From: Phaeobacter italicus
GTDB taxonomy: Bacteria; Pseudomonadota; Alphaproteobacteria; Rhodobacterales; Rhodobacteraceae
Reading direction: 5' to 3'
Assembly: GCF_001258055.1 (NCBI RefSeq)
Contig: NZ_CVRM01000033.1
Span: forward strand, 215,529-279,528
DNA length: 64,000 nt
Shown piece after piece: positions 27,926 to 36,443 of this stretch. The position numbers were made by a program, and so were the translations under genes. Numbering within the stretch: the stretch's first letter is position 1; each line of letters opens with the position of its first letter. The notes beneath the pieces were generated by a model. The model did not search any database, was not told the origin of the DNA, and saw only the letters and a program-made list of their open reading frames with translations.

Positions 27926-29128
27926 ATGCGCCCCGGCCAAAGCCATCCGCATCTCATCACGCTGATCATGTGCACCGCGCTGTCGGTGCTCGCGCTCAAC
28001 ATGTTTTTGCCGTCCTTGGCCAATATCGCGGCGGAATACGGCGTGGATTATGCCTATGCCAACCTGTCCATCGCGGGGTTCCTGTCGATTTCGGCGGTGA
28101 TGCAGATCGTGATCGGCCCGCTGTCAGACCGATTTGGGCGGCGCCCGGTCCTGCTGGTTGCGGTTTCGCTGTTCACGCTTGCATCTGTCGGGGCGGCGCT
28201 GGCGCAGGATATCACCAGTTTTCTCGCCTTTCGCCTCCTTCAAAGCGTCATCGTCGTAGGCACCGTGGTGCCACGGGCTGCTGTCAGGGATATGTTCGAC
28301 ACCGAGGAGGCCGCCCGCACGCTGGGCTATGTGACGATGGCGATGGCGCTGGCGCCGATGCTGGGGCCGATGTTTGGCGGGCTTCTGGATATCGCCTTTG
28401 GGTGGCGGGCATCCTTTTGGCTTTATACGCTTCTGGGGGCCATTGTGCTGCTGATGGTCTGGGGGGATTTCGGCGAAACCAACGCGCGCAAGTCAGATAC
28501 TTTCATGGCGCAGATGCGCCGCTATCCGCTGTTGTTTTCTTCTCGACGCTTCTGGGGCTACAGCGCCTGCATCGCATTTTCACTCGGCGGGTTTTATTGC
28601 TTCATCACCGGAGCGCCCATGGTGGCGACTGCGTGGTTTGACATGAACAGTGCGCAGGTGGGGCTGGGCATCGGTATCATCACCGGCGGTTTCATGGTCG
28701 GCAACTTTGTCTCTGCCCGATTGATCCGGCGTGTCCCGCTCCTGACACTGATCCTCAGCGGGCGGATCAGTGCCGTTCTGGGCCCATCTTTGGGGCTCAG
28801 CGTGTTCCTGACCGGCCAAGGGGGCGCTTATCTGTTCTTTGCCTCTGCAGTTCTGGTCGGATTTGGAAACGGATTGACCATTGCAAATGCCAGCACGGGT
28901 CTGATGTCGGTTCGCCCAGAGTTGGCAGGCAGCGCTGCCGGGCTGTCTGGTGCGCTGGGCGTAGCGGTTGGGGCGATCCTGACCACGGTCACGGGCAGTG
29001 TCGTCAACGCGGAGAATGCGCCATTTGCCGTCCTTGGTCTGATCCTGGGCTGTAGCCTGCTGGCGCTGGCTTCGGCGCTTTATGTGCGCTGGGTGGATCA
29101 GCGCGAGCCGCTGACCGCCGCAGAATAG
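27926..29128 (+). CDS. MFS transporter, Bcr/CflA-type drug efflux
   Basis: A 400-residue, 12-helix major facilitator. The motif-A loop is GPLSDRFGRRPVLL, and motif C-like LAPMLGPMFGGLLD in helix 5 is a mark of drug/proton antiporters. The N-terminus HLITLIMCTALSVLALNMFLPS is close to Bcr/CflA proteins. Divergent from the ABC-F gene with 139 bp between starts and no adjacent regulator. Substrate unknown. Confidence 0.9.
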   Translation: MRPGQSHPHLITLIMCTALSVLALNMFLPSLANIAAEYGVDYAYANLSIAGFLSISAVMQIVIGPLSDRFGRRPVLLVAVSLFTLASVGAALAQDITSFLAFRLLQSVIVVGTVVPRAAVRDMFDTEEAARTLGYVTMAMALAPMLGPMFGGLLDIAFGWRASFWLYTLLGAIVLLMVWGDFGETNARKSDTFMAQMRRYPLLFSSRRFWGYSACIAFSLGGFYCFITGAPMVATAWFDMNSAQVGLGIGIITGGFMVGNFVSARLIRRVPLLTLILSGRISAVLGPSLGLSVFLTGQGGAYLFFASAVLVGFGNGLTIANASTGLMSVRPELAGSAAGLSGALGVAVGAILTTVTGSVVNAENAPFAVLGLILGCSLLALASALYVRWVDQREPLTAAE

Positions 29129-29264
29129 CAAAGGCCGGGCGCCGCAGCTCAACAACCCCCTTCCCATAAGGGCGCAGCCATGTTAGGCGGCGCGAGAACG
29201 CCAGCGCCGGGACAACCCGTCGATGGCGCAGAAATATCTAACACTTCTATTAGGAGATCGCCCG

Positions 29265-29687
29265 ATGGCACTGGAACGCACCTTCTCGATCATCAAGCCC
29301 GATGCAACCCGCCGCAACCTGACCGGCAAAATCAACGCCAAGTTCGAAGAAGCTGGCCTGCGCATCGTTGCTCAAAAGCGCATCCACCTGACCAAAGCTC
29401 AGGCGGGTGAGTTCTACAAAGTGCACGCCGAGCGTCCGTTCTACGACGAACTGTGCGAGTTCATGGCATCCGCGCCGATCGTTGCTCAGGTTCTGGAAGG
29501 CGAAAACGCTATCGCGAAAAACCGCGAAGTCATGGGCGCAACCAACCCGGCAGATGCAGCTGCAGGCACCATCCGTGCCGAGTTCGCAGAATCCGTTGGC
29601 GAAAACTCCGTTCACGGTTCCGACGCTCCGGAAACCGCAGCGGTTGAAATCGCATACTTCTTCTCCGGTCTGGAGCTGGTCGGCTAA
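29265..29687 (+). CDS. ndk: Nucleoside-diphosphate kinase
   Basis: A 140-residue kinase equalising NTP pools. The family start [18 protein letters not shown] is intact. The active-site histidine lies in the late [12 protein letters not shown] motif near residue 117. An AGGAG seven to ten bases upstream supports the ATG at 29265 and excludes an in-frame extension to 29223. A strong terminator follows within 25 bp, so it is a single-gene unit. Confidence 0.97.
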   Translation: MALERTFSIIKPDATRRNLTGKINAKFEEAGLRIVAQKRIHLTKAQAGEFYKVHAERPFYDELCEFMASAPIVAQVLEGENAIAKNREVMGATNPADAAAGTIRAEFAESVGENSVHGSDAPETAAVEIAYFFSGLELVG

Positions 29688-29709
29688 GCCACCGCTTCCG
29701 TCACGAGAC

Positions 29710-29752
29710 AAAAAAAACCGCGTCGGAGCAATCCGGCGCGGTTTTTTGTTTT
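29710..29752. terminator. Bidirectional rho-independent terminator after ndk
   Basis: An A-run, a stem AAACCGCGTCGG/CCGGCGCGGTTT (one G-U type pair) and a T6 tract. It sits between ndk and the convergent DUF4112 gene and can stop both. Confidence 0.85.
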
Positions 29753-29753
29753 G

Positions 29754-30284
29754 TCAGCTGGAGACAGGGCGCAGACGCAAGCTGCGCGCCGCCCGCCGCT
29801 TGCGGGGCCAGCTGGTGTCAGCCCAGCGGTGTCTGGCCTTGCCCGCCACGTTCAGGGCGTCCGGCCCCGGTGCGTTGATGTGGTCGAATCCGCGGCGGGC
29901 GAGCCGTTTGGCCAAGGGCTCTCCCGCCATTGCCTTTTTTTCAAGGTGCCTCCGCAAAAGGGCGACATTGCGCAGATTGGCCTTCCAGCCAACGTCAAAC
30001 AGATCACCCACAAGAGGCACAGAACCGATCACTGCGTCGATCCCCACATTGGCCGCCATTCGGGCGAGGGTCGGCGCAGAGGCGCCCATGCGATAGCCAG
30101 AGAACAGAATATAGCTCGCAGGCGCCAAAGCCAGTGCATCGCCCACCCCGGGAACAAGACCCAGAATGCTGTCCCAACCGACGCGCACATTTATGATGGG
30201 CAGGTGAAACGCCTTGTCCATTCGGTGCGCAAGGCGTTCCAGCTCCTGTAGGCGCGGTTCATGATCGCTTAGGCCTTCAGGCAT
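29754..30284 (-). CDS. DUF4112-domain membrane protein
   Basis: A 176-residue protein starting MPEGLSDHEP. The core motif RVGWDSILGLVPGVGDALAL (residues ~35-55) and VIGSVPLVGDLFDVGWKAN define DUF4112, small proteins with two hydrophobic stretches predicted in the membrane. The C-terminus is strongly basic. Function unknown. The start overlaps the upstream YqaE gene by eight bases, so the two are coupled. Confidence 0.88.
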   Translation of the reverse strand: MPEGLSDHEPRLQELERLAHRMDKAFHLPIINVRVGWDSILGLVPGVGDALALAPASYILFSGYRMGASAPTLARMAANVGIDAVIGSVPLVGDLFDVGWKANLRNVALLRRHLEKKAMAGEPLAKRLARRGFDHINAPGPDALNVAGKARHRWADTSWPRKRRAARSLRLRPVSS

Positions 30285-30447
30285 GTTTCGGCTCCCGTGC
30301 AATGACCCAGACGGCGTGCACGATACCGGGGATGTAACCCAGCAGGGTCAGCAGGATGTTCAGCCAGAAATGCTTGCCAAGGCCGACCTGCAGAAAGACG
30401 CCAAGCGGTGGAAGAATAACGGAAAGAATGATACGGATCAGATCCAT
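30277..30447 (-). CDS. YqaE/Pmp3-family small membrane proteolipid
   Basis: A 56-residue two-helix membrane protein starting MDLIRIILSVILPPLGVFLQ and containing LLTLLGYIPGIVHAVWVI, the complete Pmp3/YqaE signature. Homologues in yeast, plants and bacteria are induced by stress and affect membrane potential. GAGAGGG lies about seven bases before the ATG at 30447; a longer reading to 30486 is not supported. It forms a probable two-gene unit with the DUF4112 gene. Confidence 0.93.
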   Translation of the reverse strand: MDLIRIILSVILPPLGVFLQVGLGKHFWLNILLTLLGYIPGIVHAVWVIAREPKHA

Positions 30448-30515
30448 GTCGTGGCCCTCTCTGTGCGGTTGCAGTTGTTGGTACAACGTCCTGAGGGCGA
30501 TTTGGGTTCCGTCGC

Positions 30516-30845
30516 TCAGCGCCGGTCGATGACACCGATCTCATTCAGGATGCGTTCGAATGCGGATTTGTTTTCATCAAAACTGCGGGCCTTCAGCGCG
30601 TCAAACCGGACGCGCAGCGCCTTCTTCTCCTCACCCTTGCAGTCATTCCAGGGACGGCCCTGCAAGCCCATCACCAGAACATAGTAGCCGATGAAATGGG
30701 GCTTGGTTCCATGCTCCAGCAGTCGCGCATATGCCGCATCAGCGCCCAACTCGCGCAGCGCCTCGGCAGAGTGGATTCCTGCCTTTGCACAGGCGGTCTC
30801 ATAGGCTGGGCCAAGGTTGCGGATTGATGAAATGGGTGTGGACAT
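30516..30845 (-). CDS. TfoX/Sxy C-terminal-domain protein
   Basis: A 109-residue protein. MSTPISSIRNLGPAYETACAKAGI and SAEALRELGADAAYARLLEHG fit the TfoX C-terminal domain, a helix-hairpin-helix-like fold. The N-terminal TfoX domain that in Haemophilus and E. coli is required for competence regulation is absent, so a role in natural transformation is not implied. It ends 68 bp upstream of the YqaE gene on the same strand. Confidence 0.85.
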   Translation of the reverse strand: MSTPISSIRNLGPAYETACAKAGIHSAEALRELGADAAYARLLEHGTKPHFIGYYVLVMGLQGRPWNDCKGEEKKALRVRFDALKARSFDENKSAFERILNEIGVIDRR

Positions 30846-30944
30846 AACGCGAACATATCGTCGGGCAGCGCGGCTGTCACGGTGAAACCCGCACCCGGCA
30901 GAGGTTTTTACGCAGCCTCCTTGGCGGCAAAACGTGCGTTTATC

Positions 30945-30982
30945 GCGCGGAAAAGTATATGCGCGACTATACTTTTGCGCGC
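30945..30982. repeat. 15-bp inverted repeat upstream of the guanylyltransferase-like gene
   Basis: Arms GCGCGGAAAAGTATA (30945-30959) and TATACTTTTGCGCGC (30968-30982) match at 14 of 15 positions around an 8-base centre. No T-run follows in either direction, so an operator or RNA hairpin is more likely than a terminator. It lies 86 bp before the gene at 31069 and 100 bp before the divergent TfoX-like gene. Confidence 0.6.
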
Positions 30983-31068
30983 AATCAGTCTCCGCACGGA
31001 TAGGAGATTGGTTTGATTGATTTATCTAGGCTCACTTCACCAATTAAGTTTTTTGAAAAGGGGGCGCG

Positions 31069-31851
31069 ATGATTTTCCCGATCGTTCTGGCTGGCTCCAA
31101 TCCGATTGACCCCTCGGTGGCTGCACAGCATCGTGCCTCGGATGTGCCATCCCATTTTCTGGCGGGCCCTTCTGGGCTCAGTCCGTTTCAGGACGTCTTG
31201 GGTCAATTGGCCAACCTGGGCGCGGCCTCAGTGGTGGTGCCCCATCTTGATGCCCGTCTTTGCGCGGCGCAGGTGCGCGACATTTCTTTTTGCGGGCAAC
31301 TTATTCTGGAGCCAACACGCGGGGGAACGGCTGCTGCGGTTGCAGCCGGGCTGGCCCTGGGGGGCGCGGCGGATGACGGGCTGGTGCTGCTGGTGCCTGC
31401 CCAGTTTCCGCGGCGCTGCCTTGGGGCTTTGCAGCAGGCCATTGCACAGGCCGAGGGTGTGGCAAAAGGACGGGCGTTGGTGGCCCTCGCAACCGAGGCA
31501 GGGGAGGGCACATCGCTTTATGGTCGCTTGGAATGTGCATCCGCCGATGTGGCCTGCCCAGACCATCACTCGGCAATCGGATTTCGCTATTCCGGCGCGG
31601 CAGAGGCGGTGGGGGCTCTTCGGCCAACGGGTGCCTATCTGGTGCGCCACGATGTATTGAGAGAGGCCTACATGGCCTATGCCAGCCGCATTCTCCACGC
31701 GGTTGATCGGGCGGCGGCAGATGCCATTCGTGGCGCCGGAAAGGCCCTGCTGAACGTTGCAGACTACCGCACAGCACCGCCCACGTCCTTTGAAACGGCC
31801 CTGCTGCGACCGCTGGTGTTGGCGGGGCGGGTACAAGTCGTAAAGGTCTAG
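31069..31851 (+). CDS. Mannose-1-phosphate guanylyltransferase-like protein, probably catalytically inactive
   Basis: A 260-residue protein that aligns by eye along the nucleotidyltransferase domain of AlgA/ManC enzymes: FPIVLAGS at the N-terminus, LEPTRGGTAAAVAAGLAL (ManC LEPxGRNTAPAVA), LLVPAQF (ManC LPADH) and TSFETALLRP (ManC NSIDYAVME). Every key element is altered: the GGxGxRLWP loop is GSNPID, the metal Asp of PADH is Gln, and the EKP lysine motif is missing. Length stops at the end of this domain, with no isomerase part. A GGGGGCG precedes the ATG. No sugar genes adjoin it. Function unknown; a regulatory or binding role is a guess. Confidence 0.65.
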   Translation: MIFPIVLAGSNPIDPSVAAQHRASDVPSHFLAGPSGLSPFQDVLGQLANLGAASVVVPHLDARLCAAQVRDISFCGQLILEPTRGGTAAAVAAGLALGGAADDGLVLLVPAQFPRRCLGALQQAIAQAEGVAKGRALVALATEAGEGTSLYGRLECASADVACPDHHSAIGFRYSGAAEAVGALRPTGAYLVRHDVLREAYMAYASRILHAVDRAAADAIRGAGKALLNVADYRTAPPTSFETALLRPLVLAGRVQVVKV

Positions 31852-31883
31852 ACCCACTGAGACTGCCAGGCGATGGCCGCCTG

Positions 31884-33680
31884 TCAGGGCTCTGTTCCGC
31901 CCACGATCTGCAGGGGACGTGCGTTGGGCTTTTGTGGCTCCTGCGGGTCGGGGCGGGGGGTAAGGGCCATCATCGCCTCATGTTGGCTCAGGAATACCCG
32001 CCCGGTCAGCTGGTCGAGGAAGTCACCGCGCTCCAACCTGTCCATCACCGGTCCCTTGACCTCGCTCAGATGCAGCTGCACCTTCATCTCACTCAGACGG
32101 TGCATGATTTCCTCGAGGGATTCCAATGCGCTGAGGTCGATGTCATTGATGGCACTGCACTGCAGAATCACGTGATCAATCGCCTTGTCCTGCGCCACGC
32201 GGGTCTGGATGATATCCTCCAGGTAGCGGGCGTTGGCAAAATAGAGGCTTTCGTCAATGCGCAGTGTCAGGATCGAAGGGACAGTTTCCACCCGGTGCCG
32301 AAGGATATTGCGAAAGTGTTCCGTCCCCGGCACGCGGCCGACCTCTGCCACATGGGGGCGCGATGTCTTGTAAAGATGCAGCAGGATCGACAGGCCAACC
32401 CCGGCAGAAACGCCCACCTCTACGCCAAGGCCAAGTGTCAGCAAAATGGTTCCCAGCACGGCGGCAAAATCTGCCTTGGAATAGGCCCAGCTGCGTCGCA
32501 GGATTGAGACATCGACCAGCCCCAGAACCGCAACAATGATGGTTGCCGCCAGCGTCGCCTTGGGCAAATCATGAATGAGCGGTGTGAACGCAAGCGCGGC
32601 AACAGCCAGCCCGATTGCAGTAAAGGCCCCGGCAGCGGGGGTTGCGGCACCTGCATCAAAATTGACGACAGATCGGGAAAACCCGCCCGTGACCGGAAAA
32701 CCACCGGTAAAGGCCGCGCCAAGGTTTGCAGCGCCCAATCCAATGAGCTCCTGATCCGGGTCGACACGCTGGCGCCGTTTGGCAGCCAGGGTCTGGGCCA
32801 CGGAAATCGACTCCACAAACCCGATGACAGAAATCAGAGCGGCGGGCAGCAGCAGTTGCGATAGCAGATCCAGTGAGAGATCAGGCAGGGTGAAGGGCGG
32901 CAGGCTGGCAGGCACATGGCCCACGATTTGCACGGGATTTGCCTGCAGATCGCCATTGCCCAGATCCAGCCCCCACACCAGAAGCGTTGTCACAACCACC
33001 GCGGCAACCGGCCCGGCCTTGGTCAGCACATCCGCAGCCCGTGGCCCGACTCCGATCCCGCGCAAGGCAGGTTTCAGACCTTTGCGCACCCAGAACAGAA
33101 AGCCAGTTGCAGAGACACCAATCGCAAGGGTCGCGGGATTGGTTTGCGGCAGGCCAGAAACCAGGCTGCCAATGATTTCAGGCAGGTTGTGCCCTGCGGC
33201 GGGGATGCCAAAGACGTGCTTTAGCTGGCTGGCCGCGATCAGCAGGCCAGAGGCGGTGATAAACCCCGCAATCACCGGATGGGACAGAAAATTGGCCAGA
33301 AACCCCAGCCGCATGAGCCCCATCGCAAGGAGCATCACCCCAGAAAGCGCTGCAAGCGACAGGGCCGCCACGGCGTAGCCCATTGTGCCCTGATCCGCGA
33401 TGTGGCTCAGGCTTGCGGCGGTCATCAGCGACACCACGGCAACCGGACCGACAGCCAACGCGCGGCTGGTGCCAAAAACAGCATAAAGAAGGATCGGCAC
33501 GATGGACGCATAGAGGCCAGCCTCAGCCGGTAGCCCCGCAAGCAATGCATAGGCCAGCGATTGGGGGATCAGCATGATGGTCACGATGACGGCCGCCATC
33601 AGATCATTTGCAAATGTCACGCGCCCATAGCTGCGCCCCCAGTCCAAAATGGGAAAATAGCGAAGAAGGCCTGCGTGCAT
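31884..33680 (-). CDS. SulP-family anion transporter with STAS domain
   Basis: A 598-residue SLC26/SulP transporter. The membrane part (about residues 20-420) starts with LDWGRSYGRVTFANDLMAAV and holds the SulP signature region IPQSLAYALLAGLPAEAGLYAS in pieces. The C-terminal STAS domain (about 450-565) has SILTLRIDESLYFANARYLE and CSAINDIDLSALESLEEI. Substrates in this family include sulfate and bicarbonate. Start at MHAGLLRYFPI rather than a 21-residue extension. It is 92 bp downstream of a DUF2892 gene and near a Crp/Fnr regulator, which hints at a sulfur compound. Confidence 0.92.
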   Translation of the reverse strand: MHAGLLRYFPILDWGRSYGRVTFANDLMAAVIVTIMLIPQSLAYALLAGLPAEAGLYASIVPILLYAVFGTSRALAVGPVAVVSLMTAASLSHIADQGTMGYAVAALSLAALSGVMLLAMGLMRLGFLANFLSHPVIAGFITASGLLIAASQLKHVFGIPAAGHNLPEIIGSLVSGLPQTNPATLAIGVSATGFLFWVRKGLKPALRGIGVGPRAADVLTKAGPVAAVVVTTLLVWGLDLGNGDLQANPVQIVGHVPASLPPFTLPDLSLDLLSQLLLPAALISVIGFVESISVAQTLAAKRRQRVDPDQELIGLGAANLGAAFTGGFPVTGGFSRSVVNFDAGAATPAAGAFTAIGLAVAALAFTPLIHDLPKATLAATIIVAVLGLVDVSILRRSWAYSKADFAAVLGTILLTLGLGVEVGVSAGVGLSILLHLYKTSRPHVAEVGRVPGTEHFRNILRHRVETVPSILTLRIDESLYFANARYLEDIIQTRVAQDKAIDHVILQCSAINDIDLSALESLEEIMHRLSEMKVQLHLSEVKGPVMDRLERGDFLDQLTGRVFLSQHEAMMALTPRPDPQEPQKPNARPLQIVGGTEP

Positions 33681-33772
33681 CGGAGTGACTTTCAGTTCTT
33701 TTGGGGGTGGCCCGGTCCGTACTGTCACGCCGGGCCGTGCCATTGGGTTTGGACTGTCTCAGCCGGTTCGGA

Positions 33773-33985
33773 TCAGGCCTTGCAGGTCTTGATGCCGATC
33801 AGACTGTAGATCGGGCAAAAGCGGCTCGCGGCGACAGCCAGCATCACGCCACCTGCCAGACATGCCACCACGGTGGCCCAGGTGGCCTCGAACAGGGGCC
33901 AGCCGGTGACAAACGGCGCGGCAATCAGAAAAATGCCCAAGAGGGCGCGCAAGAGGCGGTCAATGGATCCGACATTGCGTGGCAT
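33773..33985 (-). CDS. DUF2892 small membrane protein (YgaP transmembrane-like)
   Basis: A 70-residue protein, MPRNVGSIDRLLRALLGI, with two hydrophobic helices and the end RFCPIYSLIGIKTC. This matches the inner-membrane module that in E. coli YgaP is fused to a rhodanese domain; here it is alone. Such proteins are common next to sulfur-handling genes. It lies between a SulP transporter and a Crp/Fnr regulator on the same strand. Confidence 0.9.
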   Translation of the reverse strand: MPRNVGSIDRLLRALLGIFLIAAPFVTGWPLFEATWATVVACLAGGVMLAVAASRFCPIYSLIGIKTCKA

Positions 33986-34131
33986 GGGGTGGTCTCCTCA
34001 AATCCGGTGGACATGGCGCGATTGGCGCCACAGGTCCAGCATCGCAGAGGGGGCCGACCACTGTCTGTGACTTTGTCACCAACGCCTGCACACCGGGGCA
34101 GGTGGCCGCGTCGCAGTCTCGTGATGCGCCT

Positions 34132-34809
34132 TCAACGTCCGCTCAGGTGGCGCAGGGCGTCACGGTCCAGGATGTCGACGGTACCGCGCGCCAGTCGCAC
34201 CCAGCCACGGCGCTGAAATTCCTGCATCTGCCGTGTAATCACCTCGCGCGCAGTGCCCAGATCAACAGCCAGCTGCTGGTGCGTTATGGCAAGATGGTCG
34301 CCCTGTCCGGCCAGATCCAGCAGTCCTTGTGCCAGGCGGACGTCAATACGCTGAAACGCGACCTCGTCGATTACATGAAAAAGATCGGTTATCCGTTTGG
34401 AAAAAGCGGTAAAAACAAAGTTGCGAAAGGTTGGTGAGCTGGCCACCAACTCGTCAAAGATCGCCCGTGGCAGGGCGGCTGCGCGCACCGCCGTTTCGGC
34501 AATTCCTTCGGCAGCGTAGTCCTCGTAGGCCAACAGGCACGCAGTGGTGAGCACACAGCTCTCGCCTGCCGTGATCCGGTACAGCAGGATTTCGCGACCC
34601 GTCTCTGACACCTGTTGCACCCGAACCGTACCATCCAGCAGGAAAAGCATGTTTTCAGGCGATTTTCCGGGCCCAAAGATGACTGCGCCCTTTGGTGCGC
34701 TGATGATCTGGCTTTTGCGCAAGAGTTGCTCGCGGGTGTCCTGATCCAGTTGCATCAGCCCCTGAAAGCGACTGATCCAATTGGCGGTGTCTGCTGTTGG
34801 CTGGCGCAT
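34132..34809 (-). CDS. Crp/Fnr-family transcriptional regulator
   Basis: A 225-residue regulator with a cyclic-nucleotide-binding-like beta barrel (about residues 20-135) and a C-terminal winged helix with ITHQQLAVDLGTAREVITRQ. The four-cysteine FNR iron-sulfur pattern is absent. A pair of cysteines in ESCVLTTACLL occupies the effector region and could sense thiol oxidation or persulfide. Start at MRQPTADTAN (34809). The downstream DUF2892 and SulP genes on the same strand are likely targets; the gap to DUF2892 is 146 bp. Confidence 0.9.
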   Translation of the reverse strand: MRQPTADTANWISRFQGLMQLDQDTREQLLRKSQIISAPKGAVIFGPGKSPENMLFLLDGTVRVQQVSETGREILLYRITAGESCVLTTACLLAYEDYAAEGIAETAVRAAALPRAIFDELVASSPTFRNFVFTAFSKRITDLFHVIDEVAFQRIDVRLAQGLLDLAGQGDHLAITHQQLAVDLGTAREVITRQMQEFQRRGWVRLARGTVDILDRDALRHLSGR

Positions 34810-34967
34810 GTCCTCGGTCCCGCGTGATCTGATCCTGCGTGCCCACTGGTGGCGGAGCACGGCATCGGCCTAGCATGGCCGAGTGTCACGGCCAAGCAGA
34901 CGTGCCGCCGCAGGCCCAGTGAGTTACATGAGCTGTGCGCCTTAGGTATCTGTTAATATTCTGGTTT

Positions 34968-35582
34968 TCAGAACAGGCCGGCCTCTTTGGCGGTCAGCGC
35001 CGCCTGGGTGCGGTTTTTTGCATCCAGCTTGCGGCACAGCGTGCGCACATGCAGCTTGATGGTGACTTCCTGCAGCTCCAGTTCCCGGGCGATCTCCTTG
35101 TTGGAGAGACCACGGCACAGGCCATCCAGCACCTCGATTTCCCGTGGGCTCAACTTGTCTGCCAGCGGGTGGGACGGTGCCTCTGCCTCCTTGCGCATCA
35201 ATTCGACAGGGACATAAATTTCCCCGGCGCTCATGAAGCGCACCGCGTTCAAAAGCGATTGCGCCCCCATTGTCTTGGGGATGAAACCGATAGCCCCGGC
35301 ATCCAGCGCCTCTTTTGCGGTGCGTGCGGGTGCGCTGCCCGACAAGATGGCGACGCCCTTGCCGCCATTGGCCTCAAGCGCGGTGCCCAAGCCAGCCAGC
35401 CCGTTCATTCCAGGCATGTTGTAGTCAAGCAAGACCAGATCATAGGGGCCATTGTCCGCGATTTCCCCGAGCGCCCCGGGAAGATCGACAGCTGATGTGA
35501 CCGTCGCGCCACCTTCGGATTGCAGATAGGCTGAAATGGTTTCGCGGACCATATCATGGTCGTCCGCCAATAAAATGCGCAT
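34968..35582 (-). CDS. NarL/LuxR-type response regulator
   Basis: A 204-residue two-component output protein. The receiver domain begins MRILLADDHDMVRET, with phospho-acceptor Asp53 in LLDYNMPGMNG and the conserved Lys in GFIPKTMG. The C-terminal LuxR-type helix-turn-helix is LSPREIEVLDGLCRGLSNKE onward, without an AHL-binding domain. It is divergent, across 319 bp, from a secreted SUOX-fold gene and two hybrid kinases, of which the first carries an Hpt domain. It is therefore the natural output of that phosphorelay. Confidence 0.93.
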   Translation of the reverse strand: MRILLADDHDMVRETISAYLQSEGGATVTSAVDLPGALGEIADNGPYDLVLLDYNMPGMNGLAGLGTALEANGGKGVAILSGSAPARTAKEALDAGAIGFIPKTMGAQSLLNAVRFMSAGEIYVPVELMRKEAEAPSHPLADKLSPREIEVLDGLCRGLSNKEIARELELQEVTIKLHVRTLCRKLDAKNRTQAALTAKEAGLF

Positions 35583-35901
35583 GTAAGCTCCTGGCTCAGG
35601 TCGGGCTAACCCCCGCAACTCTATCCTGACATTCGTTTACGAGTTGTCAATATCACTGGCGGGAGTGCCTGTAGCACGAAACCCGGTAGAGTTGAATGTA
35701 AATTTCGTGTATTATTCCCCTAGGCGGGGGCCAATTTGTGGCTAAAGTTACAAAACATACATCAATACCACGGAAACTTTTGCAAGATCGGAACTAGGGC
35801 AGACGACGATAAGTCTCTGTCTTTTATATGAAACCTACCCGTTGCGTCGCGTTGGTTGAACCAATGTGCCTGCAACGACAGTGGCAAAAGGATTGATTGA
35901 T
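35583..35901. promoter_or_regulatory. Divergent control region with TAGAGTT/AACTCTA inverted motif
   Basis: A 319-bp region between the response regulator and the secreted-protein/kinase genes, without a coding frame I can support. AACTCTA at 35617-35623 and TAGAGTT at 35687-35693 form an inverted pair. The longer form CGGTAGAGTTGAAT (35684-35697) recurs as CGGTAGAGTTAAAT at 39191-39204, before the second kinase. A short GC palindrome around 35716-35730 (CCCCTAGGCGGGG) and AT-rich stretches are also present. These are candidate binding sites for the adjacent regulator. Confidence 0.45.
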
Positions 35902-36417
35902 ATGAAAACCCTCTACAAGAGGTTGGCCGCACTGCTGTTTGCGTTTGGCGTTTCAATGGCATTTGGCGCCGCGTCTGCCGTTGCGTCCGAGGCTGCGCTG
36001 ACGGTCACTGAAAAGGGGGGTGATGGCCAGATCACGGCCCAGCACCACTTTACCATGGAAGACCTGCAGCAAATGCCGCGGGTCGGTTTTGACACCGCCA
36101 CCATCTGGACCTCGGGCGTGCAGCAATTTGCCGGGGTCAGCCTTGTGCATCTTCTGACGACGCTGGAGCTGCCGACCGACGGCGATGGTGTGCTGACAGC
36201 CCGCGCGATCAATGATTATTCCGTCGAAATTCCGCTGGCTGACGCGGTGGAGGGTGGCCCAATCGTCGCCTATGAGCGTAACGGCGCGGTCATGTCGCTC
36301 AGGGATAAGGGGCCACTTTGGATCGTCTATCCGTTCGACAGTGATCCAGCCTACCAGACAGAGGCGATTTATTCCCGTAGCATTTGGCAGTTGGAGGAGA
36401 TTACTGTAACCAAATGA
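35902..36417 (+). CDS. Secreted SUOX-fold (molybdopterin oxidoreductase-like) protein without cofactor cysteine
   Basis: A 171-residue periplasmic protein. The signal peptide runs to about residue 28 (ASAVASEA). The mature part (FTMEDLQQMP, FAGVSLVHLLTTLEL, NDYSVEIPLADA, GPLWIVYPFD) has the pattern of the sulfite-oxidase-like molybdopterin-binding domain. It contains no cysteine at all, so the usual Mo-ligating Cys is missing and catalysis is unlikely. Start at MKTLYKRLAALL (35902), after AAAAGGA. It stands 26 bp before a hybrid kinase with a periplasmic domain, so I infer a sensory partner protein. Confidence 0.82.
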   Translation: MKTLYKRLAALLFAFGVSMAFGAASAVASEAALTVTEKGGDGQITAQHHFTMEDLQQMPRVGFDTATIWTSGVQQFAGVSLVHLLTTLELPTDGDGVLTARAINDYSVEIPLADAVEGGPIVAYERNGAVMSLRDKGPLWIVYPFDSDPAYQTEAIYSRSIWQLEEITVTK

Positions 36418-36443
36418 AACCCTTGGCCGAGGTTGAGAGTTAG

